Assembly (NCBI GenBank): GCA_964645585.1 | Contig: CAZYAN010000041.1 | Span: 1 to 35,905 of the forward strand | Reading direction: 5' to 3' | DNA from: DATGSL01 sp964645585 | Lineage (GTDB): Bacteria; Verrucomicrobiota; Verrucomicrobiia; Opitutales; T3Sed10-336 | Length of the DNA stretch: 35,905 nt | In this document: in pieces, positions 14,961-25,112 of the stretch | Layout of the letters: every line of letters starts with the position of its first letter | Numbering within the stretch: position 1 is the first letter of the stretch | Position numbers and translations under genes: made by a program | The notes under the pieces: model-generated | Databases searched by the model: none | What the model was told of the DNA's origin: nothing | Seen by the model: the letters and a program-made list of their open reading frames with translations, nothing else

Positions 14961-16862
14961 ATGCAGAACGCCATTACCACCCAGGCTCCCGCACATCACG
15001 AAGAAACGCGGACCGACTCGAAGCGATGGTTCGCCCGTCCGACGGCGAAAACCGGCTTTGTCAGCTGGCTGACGACCGTCGACCACAAACGGATCGGTAT
15101 CATGTACGCGGTGGCCGCGCTGTTTTTCCTCTTGGTCGGCGGTGTCGAGGCGCTGCTGATCCGCATCCAGCTTGCGGTTCCGAACAATACGTTCCTCAGC
15201 GCCGACACATTCAACCAAATGTTTACGATGCACGGCACGACGATGATCTTTCTCGCCGTCATGCCGCTGAGCTCCGCCTTCTTTAATTATTTTGTGCCGC
15301 TGATGATCGGGGCGCGCGACGTGGCATTCCCGCGCCTGAACGCCTTCAGCCTCTGGATGTTCGTCGCCGGCGGCATTTTCATCAATTCGAGCTGGTTTTT
15401 CTCGCATGTGCCGGACATGGGCTGGTTCGGTTACGCGCCGCTGACGTCGAAAACGTACACGCCGGGTCTCGCCGGGGATTTTTGGGTATTCGGTCTGCAG
15501 ATTCTCGGTGTCTCCTCCGTCGTCGCCGCATTGAATTTTATCGTGACGATCGTCAACATGCGCGCGCCTGGAATGAAGATGATGCGCATGCCGCTGTTTC
15601 CGTGGATGGTGCTCGTCACCTCGTTTTTGATTATTCTGGCGTTTCCAGCGATCACTATCGCCTTGGTTTGCTTGATGATGGACCGCATGGCCGGCACGCA
15701 TTTCTTTGAACCGCTTTTTGGCGGTCAACCGATTCTTTGGCAGCACCTGTTCTGGGTCTTTGGCCACCCGGAAGTGTACATTCTGATCCTGCCGGCAATG
15801 GGCATCATCTCGGAGATCATTCCGGTATTTTCACGCAAACCGCTTTTCGGTTACGCAATCATGGTTTTTTCCGGGATCCTGATCGGGGTGGTCAGCTTCG
15901 CCGTTTGGAGTCACCACATGTTCTCCAGCGGCCTCAGCCAGGTCGCCTTCATTGCTTTCGCGTTCACGACGATGGCGATCGCCGTTCCGACCGGGGTCAA
16001 AATTTTTAATTGGATCGGAACGCTGTGGGGCGGCCAGATCCGGTTCACGACCCCGCTCCTTTTCTCGCTCGGCTTTATCTGGATGTTTCTGATCGGCGGT
16101 CTCAGCGGCATCACACACTCCGCGGCGCCGGCCAACATGCAGCACACCGACACGTATTACGTCATCGCGCACTTTCACTACGTGCTGATCGGCGGATCGC
16201 TCTTCTCGCTCGTCGCCGGGATCTATTACTGGTTCCCGAAAGTGAGCGGAAAGATGATGGACGACAAGCTCGGCAAAGTTGTCTTCTGGCTGATGTTTAT
16301 CGGTTTCAACGTCGCCTTCATGCCGATGCACTGGCTCGGCCTCGGAGGGATGCCGCGCCGCATTTACACGTACCAGGATAACATGGGCTGGAACGAGTGG
16401 AACATGGTTTCGACGATCGGCGCCTGGGTGCTCGGCATCGGTATTGTGCTGATGATCTACCAGATGATTCAAACGGCGCGGAGCGGAAAGCCGGCTGGAA
16501 ATGACCCATGGGATGCCCGGACGGTCGAATGGATGATCCCGTCGCCTCCGCCAGTGTATAACTTCGCCCAGATTCCGACCGTGACCCATCGCGATGAATT
16601 GTGGCATCGCAAGCATACAGACGCGTCTAAATTGCCGCCCGATGAAAAGATAAGTTCGCACGGCATCCACATGCCGGACGCGTCCTGGTTCCCGCTCATG
16701 GCCGCGGGCGGCGTTATGATCGGAAACTACGGTCTCCTGTTTATCGACAAGTTCGTCTTCGGCCCGATCATCGGCCTGGCGATCCTTATCCTCGCTATCT
16801 ACGGCTGGGCGCTCGAAGGTCCGGGCGGCTACCACATCCATTTGAAAGAGAAGAATAAATGA
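14961..16862 (+). CDS. coxA: Cytochrome c oxidase subunit I
   Basis: A 633-aa core subunit holding low-spin heme and the heme-CuB site that reduces oxygen and pumps protons. Key residues: His91 (HGTTM), the HPEVYILILP motif with CuB ligand His269, Glu271 and Tyr273, the His pair at 318-319 (SHHMF), and His404 and His406 (VIAHFHYV). The Glu in HPEVY assigns it to the A1 subgroup of heme-copper oxidases. The protein extends about 100 residues past the usual core, with an additional pair of helices near the C-terminus. It is nine bases after coxB and overlaps coxC by ATGA. Confidence 0.96.
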   Translation: MQNAITTQAPAHHEETRTDSKRWFARPTAKTGFVSWLTTVDHKRIGIMYAVAALFFLLVGGVEALLIRIQLAVPNNTFLSADTFNQMFTMHGTTMIFLAVMPLSSAFFNYFVPLMIGARDVAFPRLNAFSLWMFVAGGIFINSSWFFSHVPDMGWFGYAPLTSKTYTPGLAGDFWVFGLQILGVSSVVAALNFIVTIVNMRAPGMKMMRMPLFPWMVLVTSFLIILAFPAITIALVCLMMDRMAGTHFFEPLFGGQPILWQHLFWVFGHPEVYILILPAMGIISEIIPVFSRKPLFGYAIMVFSGILIGVVSFAVWSHHMFSSGLSQVAFIAFAFTTMAIAVPTGVKIFNWIGTLWGGQIRFTTPLLFSLGFIWMFLIGGLSGITHSAAPANMQHTDTYYVIAHFHYVLIGGSLFSLVAGIYYWFPKVSGKMMDDKLGKVVFWLMFIGFNVAFMPMHWLGLGGMPRRIYTYQDNMGWNEWNMVSTIGAWVLGIGIVLMIYQMIQTARSGKPAGNDPWDARTVEWMIPSPPPVYNFAQIPTVTHRDELWHRKHTDASKLPPDEKISSHGIHMPDASWFPLMAAGGVMIGNYGLLFIDKFVFGPIIGLAILILAIYGWALEGPGGYHIHLKEKNK

Positions 16863-17479
16863 GCAACGCGGCCGCAGCTGTTGAAGAACACGGGGGGCAC
16901 CATGCTGAAGTGACCAGCACGGGCATCCCAAACAAGAAGCTATTGTTGTGGGCTTTTCTCGCATCCGACTGCATGTTCTTCGGATGCCTGATCGCCAACC
17001 ATATCGTCTACCGGTCGAATCCTCCTCCCGGAACTCCTGACCCGCGGGCGGTCTTCGATATTGAACTGACCTCCATCAGCACGTTCGTCCTGCTGATGAG
17101 CAGTCTTATGATGGCGCTGTCGGTCGCGGCAATCGAGAAAAACAATCTCAAGAGCTTCCGTCGCTGCATCCTGACAACAGTTTTCTTTGGCGCGATCTTT
17201 CTCGGCTGTCAGGTTTATGAGTTCAATCACTTCATCCACAACGGCCTGACGCTCTCAAGCAGCATCTTCGGCTCCACCTTCTACGTGCTGACCGGCACCC
17301 ACGGCATCCACGTCGCCATCGGTGTGATCTGGCTCCTGTCATTCTATTTCTATTCCTTCAGCGGAAAGCTGAACCACGAAGGGGCGATCAACGTCGAGTC
17401 GGCCGGGCTGTACTGGCACTTTGTCGACATCGTCTGGATTGTGATCTTCACCGTTGTCTATCTGCTCGAATACGTCTGA
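16859..17479 (+). CDS. coxC: Cytochrome c oxidase subunit III
   Basis: A 206-aa membrane protein with five helices, the short five-helix type usual in caa3 oxidases. Signatures: FLASDCMFFGCLIANHIVY, GTHGIHVAIGVIWLL and SAGLYWHFVDIVWIVIFTVVYLLEY. It stabilises subunit I and the proton uptake path. It overlaps coxA by ATGA (16859-16862), with 25 bases to coxD. Confidence 0.94.
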   Translation: MSNAAAAVEEHGGHHAEVTSTGIPNKKLLLWAFLASDCMFFGCLIANHIVYRSNPPPGTPDPRAVFDIELTSISTFVLLMSSLMMALSVAAIEKNNLKSFRRCILTTVFFGAIFLGCQVYEFNHFIHNGLTLSSSIFGSTFYVLTGTHGIHVAIGVIWLLSFYFYSFSGKLNHEGAINVESAGLYWHFVDIVWIVIFTVVYLLEYV

Positions 17480-17504
17480 TCCCTCCCCCAACCGGGGCTT
17501 CACC

Positions 17505-17876
17505 ATGGAGAAAGCATTTCCCAACACACCCGAAGACCGGAAGAAGTTCTTCACGTTCATCTATCTCGCGATGGTTCTCGCGCTGATCACCGGCGTGGAA
17601 ATCGTGCTGATCTGGATGCCGCTTTCGGTCTGGTTCCTGTATACCACGCTCGGTATCCTGTCGCTGGTCAAATTTCTCGCGGTTATCTGGTGGTTCATGC
17701 ACATGCGATGGGATCGCGCCCTGATTGCCGTGCTCTTCTTCTTGGGGCTCGCGATCGGCGGCGGAACGGCCGTCGCACTGTGGGCGATTTTCCATTACGA
17801 CCAGTTCGAGCCTGTCTGGGAACAGGAGGAAGCAACGGCGCTGCACGCGCCCGCTTCCCTGGAACAGGAGATCTGA
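17505..17876 (+). CDS. coxD: Cytochrome c oxidase subunit IV family protein
   Basis: A 123-aa protein with three membrane helices. The middle part VKFLAVIWWFMHMRWDRALIAVLFF fits the prokaryotic subunit IV family of caa3 oxidases. ATG 17505 is chosen; an upstream open stretch overlaps coxC. The polar C-terminus ends EQEEATALHAPASLEQEI. The role is structural and small. Hairpins follow directly. Confidence 0.85.
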   Translation: MEKAFPNTPEDRKKFFTFIYLAMVLALITGVEIVLIWMPLSVWFLYTTLGILSLVKFLAVIWWFMHMRWDRALIAVLFFLGLAIGGGTAVALWAIFHYDQFEPVWEQEEATALHAPASLEQEI

Positions 17877-17877
17877 G

Positions 17878-17898
17878 CGGGGGCTTGCTTCCCCCGCG
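17878..17898 (+). terminator. GC hairpin after coxD
   Basis: GCGGGGG (17878-17884) and CCCCCGC (17892-17898) form a perfect 7-bp stem with a 7-base loop, starting one base past the coxD stop. No T-run follows, so it may slow transcription or protect mRNA ends rather than stop transcription. Confidence 0.45.
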
Positions 17899-17934
17899 AA
17901 AACACCCACGTTGAAAGCGCGGGGTTTCCGTGTG

Positions 17935-17953
17935 AAAGAAGTTTCTTCTTTCG
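17935..17953 (+). other. Hairpin GAAAGAAG-TTT-CTTCTTTC before ctaG
   Basis: A perfect 8-bp stem with 3-base loop (17935-17942 and 17946-17953), 27 bases upstream of the ctaG start. It could set ctaG expression below that of the oxidase subunits; this is inference from position. Confidence 0.45.
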
Positions 17954-17980
17954 TGTCAGCTTTTCCGACCCGCATTCGCC

Positions 17981-18811
17981 ATGATTTGGTGGCACTGGCA
18001 TACAGAACCCGAACTGATCGGCGGCCTCCTTCTCATCGTGTGGGTCTACGCGGTCTTCACGGGCCCCCTTCGCTCTAAGCTCGATCCTCAAGCGCCGTTT
18101 CCCCTGCGCGAGGCCATCTGTTTCTACTCCGGAATCGCGCTGTTCTACCTGACGGTCGGCAGCCCGCTGGATCATATTGGCGAGGTGTACCTCTTCGCAG
18201 TACACATGATTCAACATGTGCTGCTGATGTACTTCGTGCCGATCCTGCTGATCTTCGGGCTCCCGGACTGGCTGACCCGCCCCGCCCTGCGGAATCGAAT
18301 TTTCGGTTCGGTCTTCCGGGTGATGGTAAAGCCCCCCGTCGCTGCCGGGGCCTTCTTATTTTTTATGACAGCTTGGCACGTGCCGACTTTTTACGAGGCG
18401 GCTCTTCGGACACGGTGGATTCATAATGTCGAGCATGTGACGATGTTCCTCCCGGGATTCTTTGTCTGGTGGCTGCTGTTCAGCCAGTCGACCGTTGTCC
18501 CGCCGCTTCGGTACGCCGGGCAAATTCTCCTGGTTTTCGCCCTTTCCCTGGGAAAAATTCCGATCGCCGCCTTTTTGACATTCGCCCGCGAGGTTCTCTA
18601 TCCAACCTACGAATTCGCCCCCCGGATCACGTCCATGAGCGCGCATGACGACCAAGTCCTCGGCGGGGTCATCATGGCCATTATCGCAAAATTCGCCGGT
18701 GTTTTCCTGATCGGATACAGCTTTTATCGCTGGTACCGTCTGACGGATCAAGAATCACACGCGGAAACGGCAGCCGAGCCCGCTCTCAAAGCGCCGCAAA
18801 ACGTCCACTAA
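17981..18811 (+). CDS. ctaG: Cytochrome c oxidase assembly factor CtaG (caa3 type)
   Basis: A 276-aa membrane protein of the Caa3_CtaG family with about seven helices. Recognisable segments are VHMIQHVLLMYFVPILLIFGLPDWL, TAWHVPTFYEAAL, NVEHVTMFLPGFFVWW and the late SMSAHDDQVLGGVIM. The family is needed for active caa3 oxidase, probably through copper insertion in subunit I. It is unrelated to the CtaG/Cox11 family despite the shared name. Last gene of the operon, 104 bases after coxD with two hairpins between. Confidence 0.9.
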   Translation: MIWWHWHTEPELIGGLLLIVWVYAVFTGPLRSKLDPQAPFPLREAICFYSGIALFYLTVGSPLDHIGEVYLFAVHMIQHVLLMYFVPILLIFGLPDWLTRPALRNRIFGSVFRVMVKPPVAAGAFLFFMTAWHVPTFYEAALRTRWIHNVEHVTMFLPGFFVWWLLFSQSTVVPPLRYAGQILLVFALSLGKIPIAAFLTFAREVLYPTYEFAPRITSMSAHDDQVLGGVIMAIIAKFAGVFLIGYSFYRWYRLTDQESHAETAAEPALKAPQNVH

Positions 18812-19042
18812 CGCCGGTGATCGCTTTCAAAATCGAGGCATCGCTCCTGTGGACTAATCTGGATTCCGCCGGGCACTTTCCTGTTCGGTCTGATGATTTT
18901 CCGAATCGCCGGACCGAATGCTCGACGCGCTGCTTTTCGACCGTCAAAATTTGTCGTTTTCGATTTCACATGGACGCTTCCGTCACTCTGAGTGTGACGC
19001 GTTCGGTTTACGAGTGACTGTTTTGCATCGGCTCACGCCATC
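18812..19042. other. 231-bp spacer before the SLC13 gene
   Basis: No gene is supported. A small palindrome CACTC-T-GAGTG lies at 18984-18994, about 50 bases before the permease start, inside a larger GTCAC/GTGAC pairing. It may be an operator or chance. Confidence 0.35.
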
Positions 19043-20845
19043 ATGGAATTAACTTGGCCAATCCTCCTCATCTTTATCCTGCTGTTTCTAACGCTGGTCA
19101 GCTTCGTCTTGGAAAAAATTCCGGTCGATCTGACCGCGATGGGCCTCTTCGCGGCCCTTCTTGTCTTGGGCCTCCTGCCGGTCGAGGATGCTTTCAGTGT
19201 CTTTTCCAATCCGGCGCCGATTACCGTCGCCGCGATGTTCATCATCAGCGCGGCCCTTGAACGATGCGGAGCCATCGACGCGCTCGCGATTCGCCTGAAG
19301 GGAGCGACGCGCATTGGCTACGTCCGGTTCTTGTTCGCGATGATCCTCACGGTGGCTCTCTTCTCCGCGTTTATCAATAACACGCCTGTCGTCGTCGTCT
19401 TCATGCCGGTCGTTCTCGGGCTCGCGCGCAATCTGAATGTTCCCGCGTCCAAGCTCCTGATTCCTCTCTCCTACGCCTCAATTTTCGGCGGCATCTGCAC
19501 GCTGATCGGGACGAGCACGAACATCATCGTCAGCGGTATGGCCGAAGCACAGGGGCTCGCTCCGCTCGGAATGTTCGAGATCAGCAAGGTCGGCGTTCCA
19601 TTGCTTCTGATCGGGGCCGCCTACCTGGCGATCTTTGGACGCCGCATCCTGCCCGAGCGCGAAACGCTGACATCGATGCTGACCGAGGACGAACGCCGGG
19701 AATACTTGACCGAGGCATTCGTTCAGCCGGATTCGCCGCTTATCGGCAAAACGCTGGAGGAAGCCGGTATTCTGAAAGCTCGCGGCTTGCGCGTGATCGA
19801 GGTGGTACGCAGCGGTGTCGCGGTCCATGCGGACCTGAAGACGATTAAACTTCTCGCGGGAGACCGTCTCGTTATGGCCTGCCGCCCCGCCGGGATCGCA
19901 CGCGCGCGGAGTCTCGAGGGCGTCGATTTCACCTCGGAAGCCGGGTTGGGACTCGAACAGATTGCCGCGCACGAGGGGCTGCTGGTCGAGGCGGTCATTC
20001 CTCCCAATTCACCCGTGATCGGCCGCACCATTCGCGAGCTCAATTTCCGGCAGCGTTTCCGCATGACCATTCTCGCCGTCCATCGGCGCGGAGTAAATGT
20101 CCGGGAGCAGCTCGACACGCTCCGTCTCGAGTTCGGCGACACACTGTTGATGATGGGCACCGAGCAGGCCGTGCAGTTTCTCCGGTCGAGCGAGGAAATC
20201 CTCCTTCTTGATAAACCGCAAATTCCCGCACACGACACGCGGAAGAAAATGCCGCTCGTGCTGGCGACAGTGGCGGGCGTAGTACTTTCCGCCTCAGTGT
20301 TCAGCGTGCCGATTGTCGCCTCTTCGACCGTCGCGTGCATCTTCCTGTTTGTGACGGGCTGCCTGAAACCAAAAGAAGGCTACGACGCGATTCAGTGGAA
20401 CCTCCTGTTTCTCATCTTTGGCATGCTCGCGATGGGGCTGGCGATGGAGTCGACCGGGACCTCCCTCTACATCGCCAGCAAAATGACCGCACTCGTCGAA
20501 ACACTCGTCCCGGGCATCTGGAAACCCCTGGCGATGCTGGCTTGCGTTTATCTCGTTACAAGCATCCTGACGGAGGTAATCTCCAACAATGCCGCGGCCG
20601 TGCTCGTGCTGCCGATCGCACTGGGAATCGCGACGACGCTCGACCTGAATCCGCGACCGTTCATGATCGCCACCGCGGTCGCCGCCTCCGCCAGCTTCGC
20701 CACGCCGATCGGATATCAGACCAATACCTACGTCTATGGGGTTGGCGGATATAAGTTTGCCGATTTCCTCCGAGTCGGCATCCCGATGAACCTGATCTAC
20801 TTCGTGTGCTCCATGATCCTCATCCCGCTGTTCTGGGAATTTTGA
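19043..20845 (+). CDS. SLC13/DASS-type permease with two RCK_C (TrkA-C) domains
   Basis: A 600-aa transporter. An N-terminal membrane half (1-200) contains SAFINNTPVVVVFMP and GTSTNIIVSG, the NT-type sodium/substrate motifs of the family. Two cytosolic TrkA-C domains follow at about 220-300 (QPDSPLIGKTLEEAG, LLAGDRLVMA) and 310-395 (PPNSPVIGRTIREL, LEFGDTLLMMG). The C-terminal membrane half has the second motif pair (SNNAAAVLVLPIA, FATPIGYQTNTYVYG). Such proteins carry dicarboxylate, sulfate or other anions; the substrate cannot be told here. It is separate from the oxidase operon and 204 bases before the moxR operon. Confidence 0.9.
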   Translation: MELTWPILLIFILLFLTLVSFVLEKIPVDLTAMGLFAALLVLGLLPVEDAFSVFSNPAPITVAAMFIISAALERCGAIDALAIRLKGATRIGYVRFLFAMILTVALFSAFINNTPVVVVFMPVVLGLARNLNVPASKLLIPLSYASIFGGICTLIGTSTNIIVSGMAEAQGLAPLGMFEISKVGVPLLLIGAAYLAIFGRRILPERETLTSMLTEDERREYLTEAFVQPDSPLIGKTLEEAGILKARGLRVIEVVRSGVAVHADLKTIKLLAGDRLVMACRPAGIARARSLEGVDFTSEAGLGLEQIAAHEGLLVEAVIPPNSPVIGRTIRELNFRQRFRMTILAVHRRGVNVREQLDTLRLEFGDTLLMMGTEQAVQFLRSSEEILLLDKPQIPAHDTRKKMPLVLATVAGVVLSASVFSVPIVASSTVACIFLFVTGCLKPKEGYDAIQWNLLFLIFGMLAMGLAMESTGTSLYIASKMTALVETLVPGIWKPLAMLACVYLVTSILTEVISNNAAAVLVLPIALGIATTLDLNPRPFMIATAVAASASFATPIGYQTNTYVYGVGGYKFADFLRVGIPMNLIYFVCSMILIPLFWEF

Positions 20846-21049
20846 TCGCGCCGCGCCGCTTTCCTCCTGCATCGGCGCATCTCCGTTTCAGGCGGGAGCG
20901 CTCCCTCAGGTGCATTCTCGCATATTTTCTGCAAACAACGCTCGACCGGAATCTTGCGCGCGTTTACCGTTCAAGGCTGTCTTCAAAATCGAGCGGACCC
21001 GGGGGAACTTTCCGCCCTGTCAGGTTACCCTCTCAGGACAATTCTCACA
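20846..21049. other. Spacer before the MoxR operon
   Basis: 204 bases with no supported gene. The moxR frame is open through part of it, but the only ATG with a MoxR-like N-terminus is at 21050. A promoter for the seven-gene operon is expected here; I see no clear boxes. Confidence 0.4.
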
Positions 21050-22038
<989 letters not shown>

Positions 22039-22042
<4 letters not shown>

Positions 22043-22941
22043 TGACGCCTTTGTCCGATCTCCTGTCGCCGGCCACCCTGGCGCGGATCGACAATTATTC
22101 CCTCCTCGCCAAAATGGCGGTCGAAGGTTTCCTCTCCGGCCTTCACCGCAGCCTCTCACACGGAACCGGCGGCGAGTTTCTGCAATACCGCAACTACACC
22201 CCCGGCGACGATCTCAAATACGTCGACTGGAAGGTCTATTCCCGTCAAAACCGCTTCCACACAAAGGTGTTTCGGGAGGAAACCAATATGAACCTGTCGC
22301 TGGTCATAGACGCGAGCGCCTCCCTCAACTACGGGGGCGAACGCGCCGCCTGGGGCAAATGGCGCTACGCCGCGATGCTCGCCGCCTGTTTCGCCTACAT
22401 GGCCTCGCGACAGGGCGACCAAGTCGGCCTCTACGTCTACAACGATCGCATTATCGAGGCCCTCGAACCGTCGCGCGCGGCCGGCCAGCTCCAACGCGTT
22501 TTCGGGATTCTCACCCGCCAGCAGCCAGCTGGCCGTGCTGATCACGAACACGCATGGAACTACCTGACCGGCCACTTTCGGCGACGCGGCATGGTCGTGT
22601 TCCTCTCCGATTTTCTCGAAGCCGAAGATTCCCTTCCGCCGCTCCTGAAACGTCTCCGGTTCGCCCGCCACGACTGCCTCGCGATCCAGGTGCTCGACCC
22701 GGACGAGATCGATTTGCCGTTCGACCGTTCGACCGAGTTCATCGACTTGGAAAGCGGCCGCCGGATCGACACGTGGCCGGCCGGCATTCGCTCGTCGTAT
22801 TCGCGGGCAATGAACGATTTTCTGGTTCGGCTGTCGGAATCGATGACCGGTGCACAGGTCGATTTCTTAAGGATGGTCACCTCCGATTCCCTGGCACACT
22901 CCCTCGCCACCTATCTCCACAAACGCGATTCGCTCCGCTAG
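22039..22941 (+). CDS. DUF58 domain protein (vWA-like)
   Basis: A 300-aa soluble protein. The DUF58 core GEFLQYRNYTPGDDLKYVDWK is followed by the vWA-like strand LVIDASASLNYG with a DxSxS metal site and by GMVVFLSDFLEAED. DUF58 proteins accompany MoxR and are thought to be its vWA partner. There is no N-terminal membrane anchor, which suits a cytosolic adaptor. The ATGA overlap with moxR gives coupled translation. Confidence 0.9.
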
Positions 22942-23036
22942 GGTATTATGGGGATTCACGTTCCGCCGGCACTATTCAGCCGGAATGGTCATAACAACTG
23001 CCGACAAATTCGGATCTTTCCAGTATCTTTCTCAAC
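22942..23036. other. 95-bp internal spacer of the MoxR operon
   Basis: The only real gap in an otherwise overlapping operon. It contains a weak hairpin, CCGGC-N8-GCCGG near 22967. It might be a partial terminator or processing site that separates the cytosolic pair from the membrane genes. Confidence 0.3.
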
Positions 23037-25112
23037 ATGCTGACGTTCGCCAACCCGCTCTTCCTCTGGGGCCTTCTCGGGCTGGCAGCGCCTGTACTGA
23101 TCCACTTGATCAATCGCGACCTCTTCCGGCCGGTCCTTTTTCCGTCGATCCGGTTCATCTTCCGCGGCAAACTCCCCGTTGAACACAAGCGCCGGCTTCG
23201 CGACCTCCTCCTCCTGGCGCTGCGAATGCTCCTTTTCGCCGCCGTCGTGAGTGCCCTTGCCCGCCCACAATGGCAACCGTCCCTTTTGGCAGCCTCCAGC
23301 ACGGATTCCGGCGCGGAATCGCTGGTAATCGTTGTCGACGGCTCCGCCAGCATGCAGGGCTGGGGCTCGCGGGATGCCGCCGTTGCCAAGGTCGAGGAAC
23401 TTCTCGACACCCACGGTTCGGCACCGGCCGGACTCGTGATTTCCGGCGCGGGTCCCTTCGTCGTAGAGGCACTGACGACCGATCATGCCCGCCTGCGCGC
23501 GGCGCTCCGAAATTACTCGCCGCGACCGGTCGCGGGAAACCATAACGAAAGCCTCCGGCAAGCCCTTCGCCTGTTTAAGGAAAATGCTTCCGGCGTGATC
23601 GCGGTGGTCTCGGATTTCCAGCAGTCGGATTGGTCGCCCGCTTCTTTCTCGCCGACTGGAAACCATGTCCGCGTCGAGTGGCACCCAGTCGCGACAACCG
23701 AACGCGCGAACGCCGGAATCGTCAACGCGACGTCGATTCCGCTCCTCGCTGGCGGCCGGCAGGTTATCGCGCAGGTGCGCAACTTCGGTTCCGAACCGGT
23801 CAATCGCACGGTAACCGTCCGCGCGGGTTCCACCACGCTCGAGCGCGCGCTCGATATTCCTCCCGGCGCTAGCGGGTCGGTCGCGTTCATTCTTTCCGAT
23901 AGCGAAGCAGCAAGCGCGGAGATTCTGCTCGATCCCGATGCTTACCCGGGCGATGACCGGTTTTTCCTGTGGCTTTCCAAACCGCCGCCAGTTCCGGTGC
24001 TCGCCATTATTCCAACCAGCGACGAACCGGAGCGAGCCGAAGAACTTTTCTTCCTGAGCCGCGCCCTCGGCACCGAAACTGAAACCCAATGGCTCCGGTT
24101 CTCAGTCGCCGCGGCCGAACCGGGCGGCATCACTCCAGAAATCCTGCACGACAAACAGACCATCTTTCTGCTCGGGGCCGCCCCGTATCTCTCCGACGCT
24201 GAATGGGCACTGCTTTCGGAAAAAGTTCGATCCGGCACGCGGCTCATCGTCACTCCCGGAAACGCCCCGGCCCGCCAGTTCCAAACCTTGGCCAGCCAGG
24301 AACTGATCGACCTCCAGTACGACGGTCTCGCTGGAATCGACCACCGCCAGTTCCGTCCGGCTTACATCGGCGAGGTCGAGCCGTCCAGCGCACTCGGCGA
24401 GCTTTTCAGCGGCGACGCCGCCAACAGCCTCTCTCATGTGGCGATTTACCGCCACGCGCGGCTCCGCCCAAACGAACGAGAGAGCAGCCGCGAAGAAACT
24501 TCAACGACGGAGATTCTGCTTCAAGCGGCAACAGGCGATCCGCTGCTGTTTCGCGCGATGGCCGGGTCGGGCGAGGTGCTCGTGTTCGCGTTTCCTTTTG
24601 CCACCGGCTGGACCGACCTGCCGCTCAGCACCGCCTTTCTTCCCATGATCCGTGAGCTGGTCGGCGGCGACCTTCCTCCAGATTATGGTATTTTAAATTT
24701 GGATACCGGTGTCGACCGTGCAACAATTGCCGCGCGCTTGAATCTTCCTTCCGACGCTCCAGGCCTCGGCGCAATCGATACCTTGACACCCGGCGTTCAT
24801 CTGGCTGGCGACGTTCCCATCGTTCTCAACCTGCCGCGCTCCGAATCGCTGACCGCGACAACGCATCCCGTTGATCTCGCCACCGCGATCACACCGGCAA
24901 CCGCGGCGGATGGATCCGGCGCCGCCACTGCGGCTTCCGCCGTTGCCGGTTCCCAAGATCCCCGAATTCCGCTTTGGCCATGGCTCGCCGCCGCCGCCTT
25001 CCTTTTCTTCCTGATTGAAATGCCGCTCGCCGCCCGATTGCGGCGCGAACGCGCGCTAACCGTGACCGCACCGCCCGCTATTCCGGCGGAACCTTCATCC
25101 AATCCGTCATGA
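23037..25112 (+). CDS. BatA-like membrane vWA protein
   Basis: A 691-aa protein. The N-terminus FANPLFLWGLLGLAAPVLIHLINRD is the BatA/aerotolerance regulator N-terminal membrane domain. A second helix near residue 65 leads to a vWA domain with VVDGSASMQGWG (DxSxS). The long middle part looks like a periplasmic Ig-like plus GATase-like segment. The C-terminal helix WPWLAAAAFLFFLIEMPLAAR anchors it again. It overlaps the next gene by ATGA. Unlike BatA of the canonical Bat system it is twice as long, so it may combine several roles. Confidence 0.85.
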   Translation: MLTFANPLFLWGLLGLAAPVLIHLINRDLFRPVLFPSIRFIFRGKLPVEHKRRLRDLLLLALRMLLFAAVVSALARPQWQPSLLAASSTDSGAESLVIVVDGSASMQGWGSRDAAVAKVEELLDTHGSAPAGLVISGAGPFVVEALTTDHARLRAALRNYSPRPVAGNHNESLRQALRLFKENASGVIAVVSDFQQSDWSPASFSPTGNHVRVEWHPVATTERANAGIVNATSIPLLAGGRQVIAQVRNFGSEPVNRTVTVRAGSTTLERALDIPPGASGSVAFILSDSEAASAEILLDPDAYPGDDRFFLWLSKPPPVPVLAIIPTSDEPERAEELFFLSRALGTETETQWLRFSVAAAEPGGITPEILHDKQTIFLLGAAPYLSDAEWALLSEKVRSGTRLIVTPGNAPARQFQTLASQELIDLQYDGLAGIDHRQFRPAYIGEVEPSSALGELFSGDAANSLSHVAIYRHARLRPNERESSREETSTTEILLQAATGDPLLFRAMAGSGEVLVFAFPFATGWTDLPLSTAFLPMIRELVGGDLPPDYGILNLDTGVDRATIAARLNLPSDAPGLGAIDTLTPGVHLAGDVPIVLNLPRSESLTATTHPVDLATAITPATAADGSGAATAASAVAGSQDPRIPLWPWLAAAAFLFFLIEMPLAARLRRERALTVTAPPAIPAEPSSNPS

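Noticed and set aside
13914..15767. 617-aa open frame on the minus strand opposite coxB/coxA
   Set aside because: It is the shadow of two well-defined oxidase genes. The composition is rich in Arg, His and Asp, as expected from antisense of GC-biased codons, and no motif is present.
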